From Ambrosia x helenae (taxonomy: Eukaryota; Streptophyta; Magnoliopsida; Asterales; Asteraceae): 64,000 nucleotides of DNA. The first letter of the stretch is position 1; every line of letters starts with the position of its first letter. The translations under genes and the position numbers were made by a program. This document shows, in pieces, positions 10,800-20,719 of the stretch. The notes below the pieces were generated by a model that saw only the letters and a list, made by a program, of their open reading frames with translations, was not told the DNA's origin and made no database searches. The stretch is from the NCBI GenBank assembly GCA_030844895.1, contig CM061231.1:130667023-130731022 (forward strand), given 5' to 3'.

Positions 10800-11906
10800 T
10801 ATTACACACATAAATTGCAAATTGATAATACATACATGTAAGCAAGTTTGTAAATGCATCAAGTATCAAGTATAGCATAGAGTTGCCCTAGACAAGGTTA
10901 ATGACTCTAGGTGTGTTTATAGCAAATAGTTTATATTCCATGCTTTCAAGTATCATGAATAATCAAATGTTCAAGTAGATAAACAAATCCTCATGTATGA
11001 TAGTTTGGTTGTCATGGGTATCTAGTTCATGTTTGAGAAGGTGAAGGATATGAGTCTAATTCTTGAGAGGAAAAATCTTGAAGCAGAACCAAGGTTGTGA
11101 GAGATAGTGAATGTGAAGATAGTTAATAAAGAGCTTATTTTATAGTAATGGGATTATGTAGCAATGTAAATTGTGGGGTTTGGATCAAAGGTTAGAATCA
11201 AGTGTATGAGATAACATGATTGCGGCAAATACCAAAAATTGTAAAAGTTTCGAACTTTTTGAAAATAAGTAGGTGTCAATGGGGAGTTGGAGATTAAATA
11301 TTTGTTCATGAGGTTGGAAAGGTTTTAAAATTGGTTTTATACATAAAACAAAAGTCGTTAAATAGTACAAACTAAGTGAGCTTTGATTAAAATATTCCCG
11401 TTAGTTGGAGATTTTAAACATGACATTAGGTTTTGAAGATCAAGGTTCAATTAAGTGATTTTTAATAGATTAAAGCATTATATAGAAAAATCGTTTGTTA
11501 TGTCTATAAATAAACAATTGAATTTATGTTCGAGGTATCTTTTGACAAAAATATGTACTTTGTAAAGTTTCTAAGTAATAAAAATCCAACAAGATTTAGA
11601 AATCTTTAGTTTTGTGCTAGGGTATACTCAGGTTATGAGGTTACAGTGTTAAAAATACGTAACGTGCTGATAAAAACAATAATATGATTTGGGTAGGGTG
11701 TTGAAAAACAATCAAACAATTGGCTAAGATGGTAAGATGAAGTGTGATTGTGAAATCCATATATGATTAAGCTGTAAAATTTTGAGATTTTAGAGCTTAG
11801 TTTTAAGGAAAGTGAGTGTAATCATTTATTCATTAATTAAAACGAATAAACAAAAACGTTGACTTATCAAAGTTTCTAAATTCTAATAACATAGTGAAGA
11901 CATGCT
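10800..11906 (-). other. internal non-coding region of element 2
   Basis: AT-rich sequence matching element 1's internal region in reverse complement. No gene is supportable. Confidence 0.7.
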
Positions 11907-12152
11907 TTAACCTATAAGTGAACACTCATCCCAAGAATTCCCAGGTAGGCATCCGTGTCCCTCGTCTGATTGGGATTTATGCGCAATGCCAGTCCTAGAC
12001 AGAAAACTCATAATACAGGCGTTCACCCTTCCAGATTGCACGTGTTCGTTATCAAAATCTAGAACTTCGACGGGATCTTCAAGGCAGTTCAGGTTAGGAC
12101 TTGAGAATTTTTTTTCTATTAGTCTAAGGGTAGATCCAGTGTTGGAGAGCAA
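11907..12152 (-). other. conserved internal block of element 2 (possible relic ORF)
   Basis: 81-residue open frame whose last 58 residues (from LEDPVEVLDFDNEHVQSG to DECSLIG and the same stop) are nearly identical to element 1. The upstream residues differ. Family and function are unknown. Confidence 0.4.
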
Positions 12153-12297
12153 TCATCTTGTAGGGGTAGGGATAAGAAGTAGGATGGAGATAGAGAATAG
12201 AAACAAGTAGAATTGCAAGTAAGAGAAGCAAATACTGGTTAAAATCCTAAGGTTATAGACTAGATTATTTTCTAATAACCTAATTCCCTATAACCAT

Positions 12298-12310
12298 GGC
12301 TCTGATACCA
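12298..12310 (-). other. primer-binding site of element 2
   Basis: The minus strand reads TGGTATCAGAGCC, three bases inside the 5' LTR end; initiator tRNA-Met type. Confidence 0.9.
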
Positions 12311-12313
12311 ATC

Positions 12314-13791
12314 TGTAACACCCCAACCGATGGCGGAAACATCAAGGTGTCACATAGTGATGATTGTTCAATAGCTCATGATACTAAATGGAAGTTGAAT
12401 ATTACTAAACAATTTACAATTTGTCATACTATTTAATAATTACATCTACTTGATTTACATAAACTAGATCCAAAGCTCCTATGTGATCCAAGACTTGTAC
12501 AACTTCCAAAAGCATGTAAAAACCTGAAACATGTTGAGTTGGAAAGATGGGGTGTCAACTATAAATAGTTGGTGAGAATACATTGGTTTTGCATATAATT
12601 GAAAATAATATGTTGTATAGCAATCATGATTGAAGTATAATAATGAGTAATGATAGAATATGGGCCCGACATGTAACAATGCGTCTTTTGTACAATCAAA
12701 CCTTGTGTCGACTGAGACCTAACTCGCAAGTTAGTAAATGTGTAACTGTTATCGATCATCCCTGAATTTATGCGGGGGGATGGGTTTGTCAGACCTATAG
12801 CGCTATAATCTAAACAGGCGGCTTGATCATGTTAATGATTGTACTGTGTCTTTTTGTTACAATCAAATGATAGAATGAGTAAATGATAATGTAATTGAAT
12901 CACAAGTTTCAACAATGTAAGAATGAGTAAATGATAGTGTATAAAATGTTTAAACATGTTTTACCCCAAAATGTAAAACAGAAAAAGGGGCTATGTAAAC
13001 TCACATTCGCTAAGCTGATTTATCCTCTAAGCGTTGTGAATGTATGTGAGGCGAATCCCAAAGACTCAACAACGTAGCTAGTCCAATTTGAAGAAATAAA
13101 AAAAACCGAGAAAGAAAGAATATCAAGCTTCCAATTCGCCAATTACAAGAGCTTATAATCAAAGCTTCAATTGTAGAAGTAATAGACTATAGAAGAAAGG
13201 TATGAGGGAAAGTTTAATCGGATTGAAACAATCGATTTAGAGGTGCCAAGTGTAATGGGTAATATGTGGGTTTTTATACTAGTTTTGGATTCAATTGACA
13301 ATTAGCCATTAAAATTGGTGAACAACATAAAGTAATGTTTTATGATGAATTGACTATTTGACTAGGACTTTGACTGTTTGACTAAGACTTTGACTAGAAC
13401 TTTGACCAGGACTTTGACTGTTTGACTAAGACTTTGACTAGGACTTTGACCAGGACTTTGACTATTTGACTGTCTTCGCAGACCGCGAGAACTAAAAAAA
13501 AATCAAATTTTTTAATTTAATCAATTTTAAGTTCCGGACTTGTTTCCTTCGGTTTCTAAGTTGTTTTAGGACCGAAAATTAAGGGTTTTGAGTATCAAGG
13601 TCTGAAACATACGTGTTCGGGTGTAGATGTGAGTATAAAACGTGCAATACTTTTACTTATAAAAATTATAAGTTTTATTAAATTGTGACTTTTGGTCCTA
13701 TTAAAATAGGAGGGTTAAAAATGAAAATTTTGAAATAGTTGATGGATCAATTATGCACATTTATGAAAAGTGAAGGGTGCAGGTTGTCACA
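12314..13791 (-). repeat. 5' LTR of element 2
   Basis: 1478 bp, minus-strand start TGTGACAACC at 13791 and end GGGGTGTTACA at 12314. It matches the 3' LTR closely with small indels. Confidence 0.9.
13271..13475 (-). promoter_or_regulatory. LTR promoter of element 2: W-box array plus TATA box
   Basis: Twelve TTGAC[T/C] cores lie within about 135 bp (13340-13475), spaced 9-14 bp as alternating GACTTTGACT and TTTGACT words. In the transcription direction a TATA box (minus TATAAAAA, 13271-13278) follows about 65 bp later. The same arrangement occurs in element 1. WRKY binding is inferred, not shown. Confidence 0.6.
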
Positions 13792-14605
13792 GTTTCTTTC
13801 ACAACACTTTTATGCATCTGAGATTATTACTCGTGCCGGCATGCAGTCTTGCAACCCCGTGGCCACTCCAATCGACACTAACGGCAAACTTAGTGCCACA
13901 GTCAGCGAGTTGTTTCATGACCCTACTCTATACCGTAGCCTTGCAGGTGCTCTCTAGTACCTTACATTTACACGTCCAGACGTCTCATATGCGGTTCAGC
14001 AGGTATGTTTGCACATGCACTCCCCTCGCATTGGTCACTGGAATGCTCTTAAGCGTAATATCAGATATATCAAGGGGACCACAAACTTTGGCCTTCTACT
14101 TCACGGCTCCCCATCCCAATCGCTCATCTCCTACATTGACGCCGATTGGGCTGGGTGCCCTGACACACAGCGTTCCACAAGCGGTTACTATATCTATTTC
14201 GGGATAACCTCATATCATGGTCGTCTAAACGACAGAGCACCATTTCGCGCTCCAGCGCTGAAGCAGAATATCGAGGAGTTACAAATGTTGTCGCTGAAAT
14301 CCGCTGGTTACGCAACTTGTTACTCGAGCTACACCATCCTCTGTCACGCGCAACATTGGTATATTGTGACTACATCAGTGCTAATTATTTATCAGGGAAT
14401 CTAATCCAGCACCAGCGAACCAAACACATTGAATTGGACATTCACTTTGTTCGAGAGCAGGTCCAACGGGGTAATTTGCGCGTGCTTCACGTCCCTTCTC
14501 GACACCAGGTTGCAGACATATTCACCAAAGGCCTGCCTCGCATTTTGTTTGAAGATTTTAGAGACAGTCTCATCATCCGATCTCCTCCCGCTTCGACTAC
14601 GGGGG
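13792..14605 (+). pseudogene. copia reverse transcriptase C-terminus and RNase H, broken
   Basis: Continuation of the split copia element. It reads HFYASEIITRAGMQSC-PVATPID, a break near 13956, then HWNALKRNIRYIKGTTNFGL, SYIDADWAGCPDTQRSTSGYY (RNase H catalytic Asp region) and, after another frameshift around 14300, RTKHIELDIHFVREQV and VADIFTKGLP. The last is the usual copia pol C-terminus. Several frameshifts prevent function. RNase H would remove RNA from the RNA:DNA hybrid. Confidence 0.85.
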
Positions 14606-14739
14606 TGTAATAGCCTATGTATATATAGTATGATTGTAATTTGTAATTATGAGATAATCTCTATCCAAATATAGAGACCCCATGTATTATTATAAATATT
14701 ATAAAAATCAATAGAAGAGGCAAGGATCCTAAATTATCA
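14606..14739 (+). repeat. probable 3' LTR of the copia element
   Basis: The purine run ACTACGGGGG (PPT) is followed by TGTAATAGCC at 14606. A plausible CA end lies at 14738-14739, giving a short LTR of about 134 bp. It contains the inverted pair GAGATAATCTC and a TATATATA stretch. The 5' LTR is outside the window, so the end is a best guess. Confidence 0.5.
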
Positions 14740-15657
14740 AATTTTATCTCTTTCCCTCCTATAGATGGCACATGCACATCATCCTTTCCCATTTTTTTTT
14801 AATATTATAACTTTTTCATACGTTATTTTTTTTTTATAAAAAATCTATATCTATATCTATCTATACTACATTATAAAGGAGGAAGCCTGGGCAAATATGT
14901 CTAAATTGTCCAAAGTTAAGATGGTGTACCAAGGGTCCTTTACAAGTCTTTATTTTTTATTTTTTGTCATTTTCTTCCTTTTATGCCCTCATGTACAAAC
15001 TTTAATACTAATTGTATATATCTTTTATGCACTCTTTGTATCCACATGAAGATGTAACCTTTCATAAACACTCAATTAAATGTTGTAATCTTGAAACACC
15101 ACAATGCTATTCATCTTCATGTGAATACTAGATCGTGCGCACTAGGAAACAACCGGTCAACAAACTCTTTGTGAATATGGTCGATCACTAGGAAAAAAGA
15201 AAAGTCAGGTCTATGTAAAAGAAGGTTTAATACATCTTATTAGTTTGGCAGTCGGATCATATCACCCCAATCACTCTTTGGTAAGATTCTTTACTTACAG
15301 TTTCTTTCACTCAGTATGTGTAGTAACTGCTCTGTTAGATGCTAACTGATGCCTGATTTTGCTTATTATTACTTTACTATATGATTAATTACCACTAACC
15401 CATTACTTAAATTAGCCTCTTTATACATATACATCAAATCTTTCTTCACTCTTATATTTCTGCTAATTCTATGATTGTTTCACTTTCATATTGCAAGATT
15501 TGTGATTAATATTTTAATATTTGTTCACAGTATGTTCATCATCCAAATTGCATAAATATTTATGTGATGCTTGATTTGGTTATCCACAATGTTTTATTTG
15601 TTTATTTATTTTGTGTTTAAAAGGGAACTTTTTGAAGAAAAATCAGTTATTGATAGA
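14740..15657. other. AT-rich spacer with a Helitron-like 5' end at about 14860
   Basis: No gene is seen. At 14860 the sequence TCTATACTACATTATAAAGG resembles plant Helitron 5' termini (TC start, TATACTA). A matching hairpin plus CTRR 3' end was not found with certainty, so the element's extent is unknown. If real, it could be the vehicle that carried the gene fragment at 15658-16936. Confidence 0.3.
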
Positions 15658-16936
15658 ATGGCTGCAACAGAAGCAATGGCAGCATGGCAACAAACCGCTA
15701 ACCATTATTTTGTTCAAGAACAGGGCTGGCCTTAAGGGGTGTAGGGAGGACTCCTGGCCCGGGTCGGGGGTACATTGACCCTCCGGCAATCCATGTTTTC
15801 TTAAAAGTGATGTCCTTAATTCAACGGATTTTTGAATGAGCCCCAAAATTGTTAGTCAAGTATTAATCAAAGTGAAGGGTAGTTTCTATAAAAACAGAAA
15901 GTAAAGAAATGTTAAGAGAGGTTAAGAATTAAAGAAGAAAATGAAATGGTTTGAGAAAAAAATTGCGGGGTTTATTAATGAGTTGACTAGAGAGGATGCA
16001 GAAGATGAAATGAAAAGGGCTCACACTTGGTTGTTTTTGTTTTTTACCGGTTGGTTTTGACTTCCATTTTAACTTTTATTTTTGTTATGAAACAATTTTT
16101 TTTAATTGCCAAACTTTCACCCATTTATATTTTCATCCTTTGTGAGATTCGAACTTCCAACCTCCCCCAAGAGGATTTGTTAGACTACAACCTAAGTGGG
16201 AAATAAAAATTGATCCATCAATTTGATGCTACTTTAATCGTAGCTTAAAAAATAGTTTACATTATTTATTTCGTTAAGGCCTAAAGCTAAGGCTAAGGGG
16301 CATAATTTTTACATCTCGGCCCGGACACATGAATTTCCAGGGCTGGCCCTGTTCAAGAAGATGCAAAAAGGGCTCCTAAGTTAGCATGTGTTCCTCCTCC
16401 ATCATCGTCATCTTCATTGTCCAAACAAGTCGACACTAGACCTCCGACGAATGAAATTGCCGATTTTGCGCCTCCAGCGGCCAACTCGAATCTCTCTCTG
16501 GATTCAAGATGGTGGCTTCAGGTGCAACCTAACTATATACACTCAAATGATTTGACTAATGAAAAAGTCAACATTTAAGAGTCTGAAAATTCTCATCAGT
16601 TTGTTGACGTTATGGATTGTCAGTCAACTGTCAACGTTGACCATTTAGGGGAAGAATCATATGAGTTTCTTAGATGGATTCTGTTTGTAAAAAAAGTGGA
16701 TGAGTTCAATTTGGACTATGATTTCGCTCATTGGATGGAGAGTGAGAAGAACAACGAGTTGCCTTGGTGGCGAATGACTTCACCTCAAAACACAAGTTTT
16801 AAGAGGGACAAGGATGCTCATGATCTATCTCTGCGTAAAAAAGATAAAAACATCCCAACCTCTTTGGGGATTTCAATGACACAGAAGCACCAATGTCAAA
16901 ATCCAGCTAGCCCGAATGCCAGTTCAGGACCACTCA
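15658..16936 (+). pseudogene. broken copy of a conserved plant protein of unknown function
   Basis: From ATG 15658 the frame reads MAATEAMAAWQQTANHYFVQE. A hAT element interrupts it, and it resumes in the same frame with DAKRAPKLACVPPPSSSSS, LDSRWWLQVQPNY and, after an in-frame TAA at 16576-16578, GEESYEFL and LPWWRMT. The N-terminal MAA-EA-AAWQ-TAN pattern, VQEDAKRAPKLAC and WWLQ-QPNY recall a conserved plant family of uncharacterised proteins (recognition from memory, moderate certainty). The frame closes at a plausible splice donor CAG|GTATAC near 16936, so this would be one exon of a longer gene. Insertion plus stop make it a pseudogene or a captured fragment. Confidence 0.6.
15721..16351. 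mobile_element. non-autonomous hAT element, 631 bp
   Basis: Starts CAGGGCTGGCC and ends GGCTGGCCCTG; the inverted ends agree at 9 of 11 positions. It is flanked by a perfect 8-bp duplication TTCAAGAA (15713-15720 and 16352-16359), the hAT hallmark. No transposase frame is present. It lies in the exon described at 15658-16936, and removing it with one TSD copy restores a continuous reading. Confidence 0.92.
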
Positions 16937-17073
16937 GGTATACTTTTAACTTTTTAAGTCCAATTCATTGTCGTTAATTCCGAACTCTTTAGATTTTGTG
17001 AAACATCAATTACCATATTGATGTTTGCTAATTACACTTAAAGCTATTCTCCCTAATGTTACAGCTATATAAT
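16937..17073. other. spacer ending in target site of element 3
   Basis: Probable intron or flank of the pseudogene. The last five bases ATAAT (17069-17073) are duplicated at 47998-48002. Confidence 0.7.
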
Positions 17074-18333
17074 TGTAACAACCCGACCCAGAGGGTGTCG
17101 GTTGGGATGCAGTTGATACCAAAATTGCACAACGGAAGTAACAGGTACTCTATATTTATTGTTTAATACAAATTCTAATCCAAAAATATAAATACACAAC
17201 TTAAATAAATAGTGTAATAACTATGCAGGGACGAATCGCGGTGCTCGTCGAAGCAGTTGTTGAGGTGTAATCCACTAGTCGATTCAATCTCTACTCGTAC
17301 GTATCTCTAGATGCTCTAAACCGCAACACTTGTAACAATAATCCTCTACCCGATATTCTCTAATCCGCTAGTAGCAAGCATATATCTCCCAGTTGCCATC
17401 CATTAGTTTGCAGTATCTGAACACATGTTTAAAAAGAGTTGGGTCAGCAATTACGCTGGTGAGTCAGTGTAAATAGTTAAGTAAATCCAAAACAGGTTTC
17501 TCAATTAAAAAACAAGTTCACAAGTTTCCACAACACAACACATGGTGATGTACAAGCGACACCTCAAACCTTAACACAGAATCTATCTACTGCCTTTATA
17601 GATTCACCTGGCAAAATATATGTCACAACGGCCCCGTGGACCTCAGTGGGGGGTTTTCCGGGCTTCCGGATCCACTGTGTGTGGGGTTTCCCCAAGTAGT
17701 ACTACCCACATATTAAGTGGCCCAATCCCATGGGTTAATGAGTGTCAGTATGGTTATCTGGCAGCAAGTATCTTGTCACATCAAAATAGTTCTGTCACAC
17801 ACACACAAGCATATGTCCCCCAAAACAGTTGAAACACAAAAAGAGGGGATGGTACACGAAACCCACCTGTTGCGTTGAATGGTTGTAAAGTGTACCAAGG
17901 TTGTGAGCCCACCTATCATCCATGCGTAAAGTCCTATTGTAATCATAAGCATCAGAGCGTGAAACCGAGCATCGAGGTTACACGTGTGGATGAGCTAGGC
18001 GTTTACTTGTTTGGCTTGCTGTCATTACCTGTTCATTGTTCTAGGTGTCTAATTAATGGCCATACATGGTTTAATGTAGACACATATCTAGTTTCCTATA
18101 CTAATTAATAGTACTAATGGTTTTCATAGAAATTACACTAGTGACATAAAAGTTTGAGTAAACTGCCATTTTCGTCCTTGAGGTTTGGCACTTTTTGCCA
18201 GTTTCATCCAAAAGATTTTTTTCTCAACTGGCTCCACTAGTTTTCAAATTCTTGCTGGTTTCGTCCAAGAGCCTAACTCCGTTAGTCAATCTCAGTTAAC
18301 TGAGGGGTAAAGTTGTCAATTCAAATATTATCT

Positions 18334-18334
18334 G

Positions 18335-18417
<83 letters not shown>

Positions 18418-18427
18418 TAATAATAAT
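18334..18427. repeat. (TAA)n microsatellite
   Basis: About 30 AAT/TAA units with one interruption (TGATAA), inside the MULE. Confidence 0.9.
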
Positions 18428-18499
18428 CCCTAAAAATGCCAAAACACGACACAGCAAAAAATATGTGTGTGCTCACCTGGCACTATCATTTGCACCTTT

Positions 18500-18503
<4 letters not shown>

Positions 18504-18541
<38 letters not shown>

Positions 18542-18543
18542 TT
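18504..18543. repeat. (CT)n microsatellite
   Basis: Uninterrupted TCTC run with one G, inside the MULE. Complementary GA-rich DNA follows at 18960-19040 and 19380-19480. Confidence 0.85.
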
Positions 18544-19990
18544 ACATCCGCCATTGAAGAACCTTCATAATCTGTAAATATCATCAATTCCAGGTGATTA
18601 ATCTTTCACATTGTCTAAATCTCCAATGAATTGATCTCAAAACCTATACACAAACACAGAGAGAGAGGGAGCTTCAACTATAAACTGTGTGCATCTAGGG
18701 TTTCTCCACAACCAAGAACCACCCTCCAACCCGTCACCCGACCCAACCTCCACACCGCCCCTGTCTCCATCTCCACAGAATCTACAGCCCCAAAAACCCC
18801 CACTCCTAAACCACTACAAGCAAGTGAATTAGACCGGTGGTCTCCGGTGGTCCACGGAGGAGCCAAGGCGGAGCTCCGGCGGCACGACGGCCAAACAACA
18901 CCAACACCACCCATCTTATACCCTTTACCCAACCTTATTATAGAGAAAAAGGACCAGATCTAGAGAGATAAAGAGAAGGAAAGAAAAGAGAATCGTAGAG
19001 AGAGAGAGAAGAGACGCAGAAGAGAGAGAGACAGACGGAGGAGGAAGACGAAGACGACGGTGCTCTGTAATCGCCATGAGAAGGAAGAAGATGATGACTG
19101 CATGTGAGAGGAAGCTGTATCTGACGTGAAGTCCCCAAATTAGAGCAGAAACCCTAATCAGACCTTAGACCACCGGTGGTTGTGTCGTTGGCTGGAGGTC
19201 CGCCATCGGCGGTGGCAGGAGCCATCGGCTCCTCTTCTTCCGATGGGTTTTCTGGTAGGGTTTAAAGAGAGAGAGAGGGTCCGGGTCAGGTTTGTTATTG
19301 AAGCTGATGGTGATGGTGTGTTGAAAAACATGATGAAGGTGATGGTGGTGTGATGATGGTGGTGGGTTGAAGACTTGAAGAAGATGATGAATGTGGTGGG
19401 TTGAAGAAGAGACAGAGAGAGGTAGAGGAGAGAGAGTAAAGAGAGAGAGGTAGAAGTTAAGAGAGAAAGAGAGTTAAATAAAGATTTTATTTATTAAACA
19501 TATAAAATATAAGGGTATTTTAGTCTTTTTACAAAAAGTTAACAGAAAAAATGGATGGAGTTAACGAGTTGGACGAAACCAGCAAGAATTTGAAAACTAG
19601 TGGAGCCAGTTGAGAAAAAAAAAATCTTTTGGATGAAACTGGCAAAAAGTGCCAAACCTCAGGGACGAAAATGGCAGTTTACTCTAAAAGTTTTATAATA
19701 CATGATCAATATTCTGTTCTACATATTTTGTAGAATTTAGTTCCTCAATTTCAAGTATTATATGTCGGGTTAATTGCTTATACAGGTATCTAGAGTTCCA
19801 ATCGCCAATGTCACGTTTCAGAGTCGTATACTTGTGTTGCCCTTGGTTCGTCTATGTCTCGAGATTACCTAGTCGTCTAAGTAATTGACTCGTCCGAATC
19901 TTAATCACTAATTCTTATTCTCTATGAGTTCAGGTCCACTCAACAAGATTATCTCTATATAACAATTATTCGCCTAAAATGGTTCATGAG

Positions 19991-20031
<41 letters not shown>

Positions 20032-20362
20032 CTCGTTAGTCCCACACGTGCACGTCTTGTATAATAATATATGAACGTTCATAAATAGAATGTATATACT
20101 TGTCAAGTCATTAGGCTCGGTTATACCTTTCGTTCCGTCCATTGTTCGTGTTGACTGTCTAGTGAACCCGGTTGATTCTGTTGACGATTGTTGACCCGAT
20201 CTTAACCATAAGCATACACTCCATTAATCCATCCTTCTTTTCCTTAAGTGCTGTTGTACTTTACTAACAATAACAACAACTACCATCGTAACCATCACAA
20301 TCACCATCCCCTTTCACCTTAAATCATCACCTTTATTATTATCAGTAGTTCCCATCTTTACC

Positions 20363-20684
20363 TGTAAGTCCAGAATCTTCTCTACCGGGTATCAAACAAC
20401 ACACAATCAAAGGCGGAAACAATGATTGTATGGAAAGAACAAAGAAGAAACTTAAAAGAGAATGATTTTATTAAACAAGTGCACACGTCTTCAAAGAGAC
20501 GTCTGGTACACCTCGGCCAAACAAGAGAACACTTCACAAAAGACTAGCAATCCAAAATTGACCTAAGAACCCCCTATTTATAATAGCATAGGGCGGTCAC
20601 ATTACATGGGCCATATAGGCCGAAACCCACTAACAAGACTAATAAAACCCAAGACAACGCAAACCTCTAAAGTCTAGCCCAACA
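20363..20684 (-). repeat. 3' LTR of element 4
   Basis: 322 bp. Compared with the two pieces of the 5' LTR, five single-base differences are visible and no indel. Confidence 0.93.
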
Positions 20685-20697
20685 ATATCCCCCTAGG
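20685..20697 (-). promoter_or_regulatory. polypurine tract of element 4
   Basis: The minus strand reads CCTAGGGGGATAT directly before the LTR start TGTTGGGC. Confidence 0.85.
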
Positions 20698-20719
20698 TTT
20701 GTGTTGACTTGTGGTGTCT

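Larger units (their letters stand above)
8725..13791 (-). mobile_element. element 2: non-autonomous LTR retrotransposon (LARD-like)
   Basis: 5067 bp. The two LTRs are about 1457 and 1478 bp, and the internal region (10182-12313) of 2.1 kb has no gag or pol. It is the same family as element 1 in the opposite orientation. The LTR U5 ends match (CCGCCATCGGTTGGGGTG), and the internal 30-bp repeat and conserved block are shared. The outermost U3 part differs from element 1. The 5-bp TSD is intact, so it is a complete insertion. Confidence 0.9.
18156..19684. mobile_element. MULE-type element with about 115-bp TIRs and 9-bp TSD
   Basis: Begins GAGTAAACTGCCATTTTCG and ends with its reverse complement. 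The arms stay complementary for roughly 115 bp, including GGTTTGGCACTTTTTGCCAG and CAACTGGCTCCACTAG. It is flanked by TAAAAGTTT (18147-18155 and 19685-19693), absent as a duplication in the other LTR copy of element 3 at about 46400. The 9-bp TSD and long TIR point to the Mutator superfamily. There is no transposase. The interior resembles a host 5' region: a (TAA)n tract, a CT tract, a GC-rich segment with a 110-residue open frame (18631-18963) lacking any known domain, and GA-rich DNA. Confidence 0.9.
17074..20362 (-). repeat. 3' LTR of element 3, outer part
   Basis: Matches 39624-40277 and 45988 onward. It is interrupted by the MULE at 18156-19684 and cut by element 4 at 20362. It contains a TA tract (19992-20029). 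Small open frames (17620-17832, 17875-18108) recur in the other LTR as neutral copies and are not called genes. Confidence 0.88.

Noticed and set aside
17875..18108. 77-codon frame repeated at 46136-46369
   Set aside because: Both copies lie at the same place in the two LTRs of element 3, so the similarity reflects LTR duplication; no domain is recognisable.
18631..18963. 110-codon frame inside the MULE as a captured gene
   Set aside because: Pro/Thr-rich low-complexity text with no family match that I can name; kept only as a remark in the MULE entry.
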